Below are positions 7,178-13,902 of a stretch of DNA of 24,765 nucleotides, piece by piece. Positions within the stretch are counted from its first letter, which is position 1; each line of letters starts with the position of its first letter. Source of the DNA: OMOG01 sp041485845 (GTDB lineage Bacteria > Acidobacteriota > Terriglobia > Bryobacterales > Bryobacteraceae). Location of the stretch: the NCBI GenBank assembly GCA_041485845.1, contig JBGPKH010000046.1:1-24765 (forward strand), read 5' to 3'. The notes beneath the pieces were generated by a model that was given only the letters and a program-made list of their open reading frames with translations, did no database searches and was not told the DNA's origin. Position numbers and translations under genes: made by a program.

Positions 7178-8638
7178 ATGACGCCTGACATCGCTCCAAG
7201 CAGGGACCGGGGCTGGCTGTCCCCGCTCATCCACCTGTCCAATAACTGGATCAGCCTCGCGGGCGTGGTGATCGTCACCACGGCCACGATTTTTTGGCTA
7301 TTCTTACTGCCGATCACGTTGCGAGGGGAAACCAAGAGCCCGTACGTCGGCATTCTCTCGTTTCTGATTCTCCCCGCGCCGTTCTTCGCGGGCCTGCTCA
7401 TGATTCCTCTGGGAATGTGGCTCAAGCGCAAGCGCGAGGGGCGCACCGGAATCTACCCGCCGGAATTCCCGCCGCTCACCTGGCACAATTCCGAACTGCG
7501 GAAACTGGTCTACTTCATCGGCGCCACCACCGTGCTCAACATCGCGATCGCCAGCCAGCTCTCTTACGGCGCCGTCAGCTACATGGATTCGGTCACGTTT
7601 TGCGGCCAGACCTGCCACACCGTCATGCAGCCCGAGTTCACCGCCTACCAGAACTCGCCGCATTCCAATGTGGAGTGCGTGAAGTGCCACATCGGTCCCG
7701 GCGCCGGTTGGTTCGTGAAGAGCAAGCTCTCCGGGGTCGGCCAGGTATTTGCGGTGACCTTCAACACCTTCCCGCGCCCCATCCCCACGCCGGTCCATAA
7801 CCTTCGCCCCGCCCGCGAAACCTGCGAATCCTGTCACTGGCCGCAGAAATACGGCGAGGACCGCATCCGGGTGGTGTCGAAATACGCCGAGGACGAGACC
7901 AACAGCCTGACCAAGACCGTGCTGCTCATGAAGATTGGCGGCGGCAACGGCGGAATCGGTATACACGGCACCCACTTGGGCCCGGGCGTCGCCATCCGTT
8001 ACGGCCACTCCGACGAGGCGCGGCAGACCATTCCCTGGGTGGAGTCTTCGGTCAACGGCAAGAAGACCGTGTACGCGACCGCGGACGCCAAGCCGGACGG
8101 CGCCGGCCTCACGATGCGCGAGATGGACTGCATGGACTGTCACAACCGCCCGTCGCACACCTACGACCTTCCCGAGCGCGCGCTGGACCACGCCATGCGC
8201 GACGGACTGGTTTCCGCATCTCTGCCATTCGCCAAGAAGAAGGCGCTGGAAATCCTGAAGGTCAACCACAGCACGCGTGACGACGCCGCACAAAGAATTC
8301 CCGCTGCATTTGCCAGGTATTACCAGGACAGCTATCCGGCCATCTGGTCGCAACGGCAGTCCGAGGTGACTTCGTCGGCGGCGCAGGTGCTGGCGATCTA
8401 CAACCGCAACATCTTCCCCGACATGAACGTCACCTGGGGCAGGTATCCACTCAACATCGGCCACACCGATTTCCCCGGCTGCTTCCGCTGCCACGACGGC
8501 GCGCACAATGAAAAGGGCGGCCAGTCGATTACTCAGGATTGCAACGCCTGCCATAATTTGTTGGCCATGGACGAGGCCAATCCGAAAGTGCTGACCGATC
8601 TCGGGATTACTGAGGCCAAGGCGCGGGACGGCAGGTAG
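7178..8638 (+). CDS. NapC/NirT-like membrane multiheme cytochrome c (six heme sites)
   Basis: The 486-residue product has three predicted N-terminal membrane helices (about 28-49, 59-82 and 108-130) and then a periplasmic heme domain. Heme sites are at C142 (CGQTCH, a CX3CH motif), C167 (CVKCH), C216 (CESCHWP), C318 (CMDCH), C435 (CFRCH) and C455 (CNACH). It is much longer than classical NapC/NrfH (150-200 residues) and closer in size to ImcH-like quinol dehydrogenases of metal reducers. It probably passes electrons from menaquinol to periplasmic cytochromes. It starts 10 bp after the nine-heme gene with no clear Shine-Dalgarno sequence, suggesting coupling. Its last 253 bp have a decayed copy at 9735-9979. 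Confidence 0.9.
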   Translation: MTPDIAPSRDRGWLSPLIHLSNNWISLAGVVIVTTATIFWLFLLPITLRGETKSPYVGILSFLILPAPFFAGLLMIPLGMWLKRKREGRTGIYPPEFPPLTWHNSELRKLVYFIGATTVLNIAIASQLSYGAVSYMDSVTFCGQTCHTVMQPEFTAYQNSPHSNVECVKCHIGPGAGWFVKSKLSGVGQVFAVTFNTFPRPIPTPVHNLRPARETCESCHWPQKYGEDRIRVVSKYAEDETNSLTKTVLLMKIGGGNGGIGIHGTHLGPGVAIRYGHSDEARQTIPWVESSVNGKKTVYATADAKPDGAGLTMREMDCMDCHNRPSHTYDLPERALDHAMRDGLVSASLPFAKKKALEILKVNHSTRDDAAQRIPAAFARYYQDSYPAIWSQRQSEVTSSAAQVLAIYNRNIFPDMNVTWGRYPLNIGHTDFPGCFRCHDGAHNEKGGQSITQDCNACHNLLAMDEANPKVLTDLGITEAKARDGR

Positions 8639-9061
8639 CCGCCCGCCGCACATCCTCCATGTCCCGCTCCGTCGTGCGGTAGTTGAGTTCTGCGGCCAGT
8701 GCCACGCCGGCGCCCGTTTTGCGGGAGTTTTGCCTCTTAGATCTCAAGATCAAGATGAATCCGGCGGTATACCTCGCAGCCCTATTGATTAGCGAAAAGA
8801 TGTGTTGAAGAAATATTTTCTGAGGGCGTGACTGGTTTTCCGAGTCTCGTTTCTTGTCTGGATGGGAGCCGGCTTGGGCCTTTCTTGGACGGGAGGCTAT
8901 CGTATCGCAATGGTCCATTGCGCAGTCACCCATATGATACTGTTGTAGCATCAGATGGAATCCGTGAAGGTCAATCCGATGACGCCGACTCCTTATTCTG
9001 CGGTTAGGCCCTGCAGCCAACCGTCTGGCATCATTCTGCGCAAGACCGTGAATGAAGCGGC
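8639..9061. other. Gene-free stretch with a cytochrome-like scar
   Basis: I see no gene with coding character here. At 8690-8722 a 25-bp exact match to the ninth heme codons of the nine-heme gene (6267-6291), followed after a 6-bp gap by CGTTTTGC, encodes a CGQCHAGA-like segment. It looks like a remnant of a cytochrome gene copy. The remainder (8740-9050) is relatively AT-rich and unassigned. Confidence 0.5.
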
Positions 9062-9073
9062 GCGAAGCTTCGC
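9062..9073. promoter_or_regulatory. Palindrome upstream of relBE-type pair (candidate operator)
   Basis: GCGAAGCTTCGC is a perfect 12-bp palindrome, 24 bp before the antitoxin ATG. Type II antitoxins usually autorepress through such sites, so operator function is a reasonable inference, but no promoter was identified to place it against. Confidence 0.35.
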
Positions 9074-9092
9074 CTCCGGCGATTCCGGAGGC
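9072..9092 (+). promoter_or_regulatory. Hairpin that buries the antitoxin ribosome-binding site
   Basis: GCCTCCGG (9072-9079) and CCGGAGGC (9085-9092) form a perfect 8-bp stem with a 5-nt loop. The 3' arm contains the GGAGG Shine-Dalgarno sequence (9087-9091) of the ATG at 9098. If formed in mRNA it would sequester the ribosome site. Confidence 0.5.
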
Positions 9093-9097
9093 TCCCG

Positions 9098-9349
9098 ATG
9101 AGCGACACCCGACAGCACGCTCACCAGTTGATCGACCGCTTACCGGAGTCGCAGCTCTCTGCCTTGGTCGGCTTGCTGGAAACCATCGTCGATCCCGTCA
9201 CCGCCGCTTTGCGCAACGCGCCCATGGACGACGAGTCGGAGACCGAAGAAGAAAAACACGCTGTCGCCGAAGCCCGTGATTGGCTCGCTCGCCGCGGCGG
9301 CAAAGGTATCCCGCATGACGAAGCCATGCGGCGGCTCGGCCTGGAGTGA
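9098..9349 (+). CDS. Antitoxin of RelE/ParE-type toxin-antitoxin pair
   Basis: This 83-residue acidic protein lies directly upstream of, and overlapping, a RelE/ParE-family toxin gene, which is the basis for the antitoxin call. Its N-terminal part (ALVGLLETIVDPVTAALRNA, after LIDRLPESQL) resembles the DNA-binding/helical region of small antitoxins found beside RelE proteins. The C-terminal part is charged (DDESETEEEKHAVAEA) with an end GIPHDEAMRRLGLE, typical of the region that wraps a toxin. The start ATG 9098 has GGAGG at 9087-9091, inside a hairpin. The stop overlaps the toxin GTG by 4 bp (9346-9349). Confidence 0.75.
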   Translation: MSDTRQHAHQLIDRLPESQLSALVGLLETIVDPVTAALRNAPMDDESETEEEKHAVAEARDWLARRGGKGIPHDEAMRRLGLE

Positions 9350-9594
9350 GAGAGATCGAATGGACCGAGGCCGCGCTGGAAGACATGGCGGCGCTCGATA
9401 AAGGAATCAGCCGTCGCGTCAAGCAGGCGGCCGAGCGCTTTGCCGAAACTGGCGCGGGCAACGTGAAAAGACTCCAGGGCATCGATCCGCCCGAGTACCG
9501 GCTTCGTGTGGGCGACTACCGGGTGCGCTTCCACCTGGATGACGAGAGTGTTCGCATTCTCCGCGTCCGTAACCGCCGCGAGGGTTACCGCTGA
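9346..9594 (+). CDS. RelE/ParE-family toxin
   Basis: This 82-residue protein has the full RelE/ParE pattern: IEWTEAALEDMAALDK at the N-terminus, a helical middle (RRVKQAAERF), then VKRLQGIDPPEYRLRVGDYRVRF and a basic end, ILRVRNRREGYR. The Arg residues in YRLRVGDYRVRF and the terminal RxxxY match residues used by RelE to cut ribosome-bound mRNA. The GTG start lies in the GTGA overlap with the antitoxin stop, so translation is coupled. The pair sits in the scar between the NapC-like gene and its decayed partial copy. Whether it acts on ribosomes (RelE) or gyrase (ParE) cannot be decided here. Confidence 0.88.
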   Translation: MREIEWTEAALEDMAALDKGISRRVKQAAERFAETGAGNVKRLQGIDPPEYRLRVGDYRVRFHLDDESVRILRVRNRREGYR

Positions 9595-9734
9595 GATCGC
9601 TCTTCCCAGATTTCGCGCTGCCAAGTCTTCCGGCTCGCGGAGACGCGAAACTTTCGTACAAATTAAATTACATAACGGCCATCAGCCTTGCTACCAAACG
9701 CAGGATACTTTCGGCGTCCGTTGTTGTGAGAGCC

Positions 9735-9979
9735 GGTGCTGGCGATCTACAACCGCAACATCTTCCACGACATGAACGTTTACCTGGGGCAGGTATCCGC
9801 TCAACATCGGCCACACCGATTTCCCCGGCTGCTTCCGCTGCCACGATGGCTCGCACAATGAAAAGGGCGGCCGGACCATCACCCAGGACTGCAACGCCTG
9901 CCACAACTTATTGGCGATGGACGAAGCTAGTCCGAAAGTGCTGACTGATCTCGGGATTACTGAGGCCAAGGGCAAGTAG
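9735..9979 (+). pseudogene. Truncated second copy of the NapC-like cytochrome gene (3' end only)
   Basis: This stretch repeats 8386-8638 at about 90% identity by hand count and keeps both last heme motifs (CFRCH and CNACH) and the closing LGITEAK. The copy starts abruptly at GGTGCTGG with no start codon or ribosome site. A 1-nt insertion near 9780 (AACGTTTACC against AACGTCACC) shifts the frame. Most substitutions fall at silent third positions, so the copy was probably a working paralogue before it lost its 5' part. It ends just before the paired hairpins and the 19-heme gene. The 140 bp between the RelE stop and this copy (9595-9734) shows nothing identifiable. Confidence 0.85.
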
Positions 9980-10016
9980 GGCGGGTTGACAACCCGCCCG
10001 CAGGTTGACAACCTGC
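9979..10016. repeat. Two tandem hairpins with GTTGACAAC cores
   Basis: GGGCGGGTT-GAC-AACCCGCCC (9979-9999, 9-bp stem) is directly followed by GCAGGTT-GAC-AACCTGC (10000-10016, 7-bp stem). Both have a 3-nt GAC loop. They lie immediately behind the NapC remnant. There is no T-run, so these look more like REP-type intergenic palindromes than intrinsic terminators, though they could still stabilise or attenuate a transcript. Confidence 0.7.
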
Positions 10017-10041
10017 CCCACAAGCGGGAAATCACCACAAC

Positions 10042-10071
10042 TTGACGCAAACTGCAACAAGATATTAAGAT
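10042..10071 (+). promoter_or_regulatory. Candidate promoter giving a leaderless 19-heme mRNA
   Basis: TTGACG (10042-10047), an 18-bp spacer and TAAGAT (10066-10071) form a plausible sigma-70-type promoter. Six nucleotides follow before the GTG at 10078, and there is no Shine-Dalgarno sequence. An overlapping TATAAT at 10071-10076 is too close to the start to serve it. Confidence 0.45.
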
Positions 10072-10077
10072 ATAATT

Positions 10078-12870
10078 GTGTTAAATTTCGTCAAAGGCGG
10101 GGTGCTTCTGGCCGCGGCGGGGTTGCTGGCGGCCACATCGATGGCGCAGGAGAGCAAGCCTCTTCCGGGCTCGAAGGAGTGTCTCGACTGTCACGAGACG
10201 GGCCGGCGCACCGCCCGGCGCGAGCCGGGAATGCCACCGCCTTTCGACGCCGCGGCACTGCGCGCCTCACCGCACGCCGAACTGGAGTGCGGCGCATGCC
10301 ACAGCGACGTTGCCGGCAAACCTCTGCCGCATGCCGAGAAACTGACCCCCGTGGACTGCGGCGCCTGTCACCCGGACCAGCAAACGCAGTACGCCGACAG
10401 CTTGCACGGCAAAGCCACCGCGCGCGGCGACAAGCTGGCGCCGGCCTGCAAGACTTGCCACGGCGCCCACACGGTGAAGCGTCCCTCCACACCGGGTTCG
10501 CCCATCTCCACCGTCGAGGTTCCCAAGCTCTGCGGCCAGTGCCACCGCGAAGGCACCACGGTCTCCGAGACTCGCCACATCCCGCAGGACAACATCCTCG
10601 GCAACTACATGGACAGCATCCACGGGCTGGGGCTCTACCAGAAGGGGCTTACCGTTACCGCGGTGTGTACCAGTTGCCATACCTCGCACCTGGTTCTGCC
10701 GCACACCGATCCGCGGTCCTCCATCGCCAAGCAGAACATCGCCAAGACCTGCACGAAGTGCCACGGACAGATCGAGTCCGTGCACCGCAAGGTGATCCGC
10801 GGCGAGCTCTGGGAGAAGCAGCCGCACCTGATTCCCGCTTGCGTGGACTGCCACGAGCCGCACAAGGTCCGGCGCGTCTTTTACTCGCAGGGCATGTCCG
10901 ACCGGGACTGCCAAAGGTGCCACGAGAATCCCGAGTTGAAGGTAGTGCGCGGCGGCAGGACCGTTTCCCTTTTCGTGAAGCAGGAGGAACTGGGAAACTC
11001 CCGCCACAGGCGCACCGCTTGCGTGCAGTGCCACACCGGAGGCACGCCTTCGGAAGTACGGCCCTGCAAGACCATGCCTCCGAAAGTGGATTGTTCCATC
11101 TGCCACCCCGACCAGACCAATCAGTACCGGCAAAGCGCGCACGGGCAGTTGGCCGCGAAAGGCAGCCCGGACGCGCCGGAATGCGGCGATTGCCACGGCA
11201 GCCACGGCATCCTGGGCCGGATCGAATCGAATTCGCCGACCTTCTCGCGCAACGTTCCGGCGCTCTGCGCGAAGTGTCACCGCTCGGGCCAGAAGGCCGC
11301 GCTGCGGTACAACGGCAGGCAGGATCACATCGTCGAGCACTACGCCGAAAGCATTCATGGCAAGGGCTTGCTGGAAGCCGGGTTGACCGTGACGGCGAAT
11401 TGCGCCGACTGCCACAGCGCGCACCTGGAGTTGCCCGGCAGCGATTCGCGCTCCAGCGTCAACCGGCAGAACATTGCCAAGACTTGCGCCAAGTGCCACC
11501 GCGGCATTTACGAAATCTTCGTCACCAGCGTGCATTCTCCCGAGTCGCATCCCACGTCGAAACCGCAACCGGTGTGCAGCGACTGCCACTCGGCGCACAG
11601 CATCGCCCGCACCGACCAGGCGGACTTCCGCCTGCACATCATGGATCAGTGCGGGAAATGCCACCAGGCGATCAGCGAAAGTTATTTCGAAACCTACCAC
11701 GGCAAAGTCTCCAAGCTGGGTTACCTGAAGACCGCCAAGTGTTACGACTGCCACGGCTCGCACGACGTCCTGCCGGTGACCGACGCCCGCTCCAGGCTCA
11801 GCCGCAATAACATTGTCAAGACGTGCGCGAAGTGTCACACCGGGGCGCACCGCCAGTTCGCGGGCTATCTCACTCACGCCACCCACCACGATCCGGTGCG
11901 GTATCCGATCCTGTTCTACACGTTCTGGGGTATGACCGCGCTGCTGGTGGGGACGCTGTGCGTCTCCGGCGCGCACACCGCGCTGTGGCTTCCGCGTTCG
12001 CTCCAATACCGCAACGCCCTCAAAAAACAGCACGCGCAGGAAGGCGAGGTGTACGTGCGCCGCTTCCGGACGTTCGAACGCAACCTCCACCTGACCGTAA
12101 TCGCGAGTTTCCTGGGACTGGCCTCCACGGGCATGATCCTGAAGTTCTCGTACGCCACCTGGGCGAGGGTCGTCGCGCGCGTGTTGGGGGGCTTCGAAGT
12201 CGCCGGCTGGATTCACCGCGTGTGCGCCGTACTCACTTTTGCTTACTTCGCTATGCACGTGTGGGACCTGGCTCGCCAACGCAAACAGAGCGGCTTGACC
12301 TGGTGGCAGTTCCTCACCGGGCCCGACAGCATGCTCCTGGGCCGCCGCGACTGGCGCGAGTTCGTGAGCTCCGTCAAGTGGTTCGTCGGCAAAGGCCCGC
12401 GTCCGGACTACGGCCGGTGGACGTATTGGGAGAAGTTCGACTACTTCGCCGTGTTCTGGGGAGTCGCGGTGATCGGCGGCACCGGGCTGCTGCTCTGGTA
12501 TCCGGCTTTCTTCACACACTTCATGCCCGGCTGGATGGTCAACGTGGCCACCACGATCCACAGCGACGAGGCCCTGCTGGCAGTCGCGTTCATCTTCAGC
12601 GTGCACTTCTTCAACACGCACTTCCGGCCGGAGAAGTTTCCGATCGATACCGTGATCTTCACCGGCGGCGTGCCGCTCGAGGAATTCAAGCAGGACCGCC
12701 CGCGGGAGTATCAGGAAATGGTGGAGCGCGGAGAACTGGAAGGGAACCTCATGCCGGCGCCGGTCCCGCTGGCCGCGAAGCTCTGGCGGCGTCTCGGCTT
12801 CACGGCGCTCGGCATCGGCCTCTCGCTGATTGCGCTGATCATCTACGCGGCGGTGTTCGCGTATCGTTGA
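10078..12870 (+). CDS. Nineteen-heme cytochrome c fused to six-helix b-type membrane domain
   Basis: This 930-residue protein has a signal peptide (about 1-23, ending SMAQ) and nineteen CXXCH sites between C35 (CLDCH) and C583 (CAKCH). Then come about six membrane helices (near 609-640, 668-690, 713-735, 789-810, 826-848 and 907-928) with histidines in WIHRVCA, FAMHVW, TIHSDEA and SVHFFNTHF suited to b-type hemes. Residues about 92-266 and 337-511 are an internal duplication, six hemes each. It is an enlarged relative of the nine-heme gene product and probably moves electrons between the quinone pool and periplasmic or outer acceptors. In-frame TAA at 10066-10068 limits the start; GTG 10078 is the first usable codon and lacks a Shine-Dalgarno sequence. 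Confidence 0.92.
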   Translation: MLNFVKGGVLLAAAGLLAATSMAQESKPLPGSKECLDCHETGRRTARREPGMPPPFDAAALRASPHAELECGACHSDVAGKPLPHAEKLTPVDCGACHPDQQTQYADSLHGKATARGDKLAPACKTCHGAHTVKRPSTPGSPISTVEVPKLCGQCHREGTTVSETRHIPQDNILGNYMDSIHGLGLYQKGLTVTAVCTSCHTSHLVLPHTDPRSSIAKQNIAKTCTKCHGQIESVHRKVIRGELWEKQPHLIPACVDCHEPHKVRRVFYSQGMSDRDCQRCHENPELKVVRGGRTVSLFVKQEELGNSRHRRTACVQCHTGGTPSEVRPCKTMPPKVDCSICHPDQTNQYRQSAHGQLAAKGSPDAPECGDCHGSHGILGRIESNSPTFSRNVPALCAKCHRSGQKAALRYNGRQDHIVEHYAESIHGKGLLEAGLTVTANCADCHSAHLELPGSDSRSSVNRQNIAKTCAKCHRGIYEIFVTSVHSPESHPTSKPQPVCSDCHSAHSIARTDQADFRLHIMDQCGKCHQAISESYFETYHGKVSKLGYLKTAKCYDCHGSHDVLPVTDARSRLSRNNIVKTCAKCHTGAHRQFAGYLTHATHHDPVRYPILFYTFWGMTALLVGTLCVSGAHTALWLPRSLQYRNALKKQHAQEGEVYVRRFRTFERNLHLTVIASFLGLASTGMILKFSYATWARVVARVLGGFEVAGWIHRVCAVLTFAYFAMHVWDLARQRKQSGLTWWQFLTGPDSMLLGRRDWREFVSSVKWFVGKGPRPDYGRWTYWEKFDYFAVFWGVAVIGGTGLLLWYPAFFTHFMPGWMVNVATTIHSDEALLAVAFIFSVHFFNTHFRPEKFPIDTVIFTGGVPLEEFKQDRPREYQEMVERGELEGNLMPAPVPLAAKLWRRLGFTALGIGLSLIALIIYAAVFAYR

Positions 12871-12885
12871 TCTGCATTAATCGGC

Positions 12886-12891
12886 TACACT
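12886..12891 (+). promoter_or_regulatory. Candidate -10 element giving a leaderless vapB mRNA
   Basis: TACACT is followed by 7 nt (GGGCATT) and the vapB ATG, with no Shine-Dalgarno sequence. No standard -35 is visible at 16-19 bp. It lies within 25 bp of the 19-heme stop, so read-through transcription is also possible. Confidence 0.35.
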
Positions 12892-12898
12892 GGGCATT

Positions 12899-13099
12899 AT
12901 GACGGTTACTTTGGATGTGGATGAAGAATTGCTGCGCGACGCCCGCAAACTTACGGGCATTAAGGGGAAAAAGGCCTTGATCGACAAGGCCCTCCGCGAG
13001 TTGGTGCAATGGGAGGCAGGGAAACGGCTCGCTGAGATGGGCGGAACGATGCCGAATTTCAAGGCTGGTCGTCGGCGCAGGTCGAAGAAGACACGATGA
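12899..13099 (+). CDS. vapB: VapB-family antitoxin
   Basis: The 66-residue protein starts MTVTLDVDEELLRDARKLTG and continues KGKKALIDKALRELV, the ribbon-helix-helix-like N-terminus of VapB antitoxins (DUF2191 type). The second half (KRLAEMGGTMPNF) is the toxin-binding segment and the tail is strongly basic (KAGRRRRSKKTR). It would neutralise the VapC encoded next and repress the pair. The stop overlaps the vapC ATG by 4 bp (13096-13099). The ATG has no Shine-Dalgarno sequence; a -10-like TACACT lies 7 nt upstream. Confidence 0.88.
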   Translation: MTVTLDVDEELLRDARKLTGIKGKKALIDKALRELVQWEAGKRLAEMGGTMPNFKAGRRRRSKKTR

Positions 13100-13461
13100 C
13101 TCTTGTCGATACATCCATTTGGGTGGATCACATGCGGCTACCGGATGCCCGGCTGCTCCAGTTGATAGCGACGAGATCAGTGCGCATGCACCCATTTGTT
13201 CTGGGTGAATTGGTTGCCGGTAACCTGCCCAAACGGCCCAGAACATTACACTACCTTGAGTTGTTACCGCGGGTGCCCGCCGCGCAGGAATCGGATGTCC
13301 ATCATCTTCTGGAAACGAACAGCCTGTGGGGCAGGGGACTGGGCTGGATTGACCTTCACTTGTTGGCCGCCGCCTTGATTTCCGGCTGCAACCTGCTGAC
13401 CGCGGATCACGCCATGATTGCCGCCGCGAAGAATCTCGGCATCGCCTACCCGGCCAACTAG
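13096..13461 (+). CDS. vapC: VapC-family PIN-domain ribonuclease toxin
   Basis: This 121-residue PIN-domain protein has all four expected acidic residues: D5 (LVDTSIWVDH), E38 (VLGELVAG), D86 (WIDLHLLAA) and D104 (LLTADHAM). These bind Mg2+ for RNA cleavage, usually of tRNA or rRNA. Length and order after vapB are normal and the frame is intact, so the module may be active. Its stop (13459-13461) is only 2 bp from the end of the convergent kinase pseudogene, so the pair was probably inserted next to or into that decaying gene's surroundings. Confidence 0.92.
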   Translation: MTLVDTSIWVDHMRLPDARLLQLIATRSVRMHPFVLGELVAGNLPKRPRTLHYLELLPRVPAAQESDVHHLLETNSLWGRGLGWIDLHLLAAALISGCNLLTADHAMIAAAKNLGIAYPAN

Positions 13462-13463
13462 CG

Positions 13464-13849
13464 TCAACGGCCGAGCAGCCGGTCCCACCAGCCCCTCGGC
13501 GTGTCGAAACCCTCCAGCAGCCAGATATCCCGCTTGGCTGTGCCGACCGCGATCGCGAACCGTTTGCCGTCCGGGTGAAGGGAAAATGTTCAGCGGAGTT
13601 GCGCCCACTTCGCGGCGCGTCTTGACATCGACGGTTACCAACCTGAGAATTTTGACATGACCATTGGGCGTGATCATGATGTTCCCCGGCTTGAGGTCGC
13701 GGTGAGTCACTCCCGCCTGGTGAGCACGTGCCAGCCCGCCGGCGATCTGAACCGCGATGTCCAGCAGTTTGCGAATGGGCAGGCCGCCCGGCCGCGCCAG
13801 CGTGCTGAGCGTCTCACCCTCCACCAGCTCAGAGACGATGTAAGGACTT
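13464..13849 (-). pseudogene. Collapsed Ser/Thr protein kinase gene
   Basis: Read leftwards, it begins inside a PknB-type kinase domain (SPYIVSELVEGETL) and passes the catalytic loop THRDLKPGNIMI, but it breaks at HVKIL, just before the DFG motif. It then jumps straight to the last blades of a PD40 propeller (RLVTVDVKTRREVGATPLN). Near 13580-13590 the frame shifts, and the true C-terminus is found in another frame: HPDGKRFAIAVGTAKRDIW, then LLEGFDTPRGWWDRLLGR and TGA at 13464-13466. The gene has therefore lost its 5' end and a large middle part and has a frameshift. It cannot make an active kinase. Confidence 0.85.
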
Positions 13850-13902
13850 GGTAGGGACCAAAGCGGCTTCCAGCGGCATGCGGCATAGCAGTCAGGACTC
13901 TG

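Noticed and set aside
5530..7446. A 638-codon open frame antisense to the nine-heme gene
   Set aside because: Same cause: a shadow of high-GC heme-repeat sequence, with no start signal and no recognisable domain.
7304..8653. A 449-codon open frame antisense to the NapC-like gene
   Set aside because: Its composition follows the sense codons, and there is no ribosome site or domain.
9735..9979. An independent small diheme cytochrome gene
   Set aside because: It has no start codon, ribosome site or signal peptide, contains a frameshift, and aligns end to end with the 3' part of the NapC-like gene.
9986..10010. Two TTGACA hexamers as -35 boxes
   Set aside because: Both are the centres of palindromic hairpins and have no -10 at 16-19 bp; the TTGACG at 10042 is better placed.
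10071..10076. TATAAT as the -10 of the 19-heme gene
   Set aside because: It ends 1 nt before the GTG, so transcription would start inside the gene; TAAGAT at 10066 has workable spacing.
10005..11810. A 601-codon plus-strand frame overlapping the 19-heme gene
   Set aside because: It is Arg/Pro-rich, low-complexity shadow; the overlapping frame has nineteen CXXCH sites and a signal peptide.
10189..11840. Repetitive CXXCH codons as a CRISPR-like or tandem DNA repeat array
   Set aside because: The spacing is irregular and protein-driven; there are no constant repeats with unique spacers.
10267..12621. A 784-codon open frame antisense to the 19-heme gene
   Set aside because: It lacks family character and is rich in His/Arg/Val/Ala as expected from reverse reading of GC-rich CXXCH codons. 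The sense strand encodes an unmistakable cytochrome.
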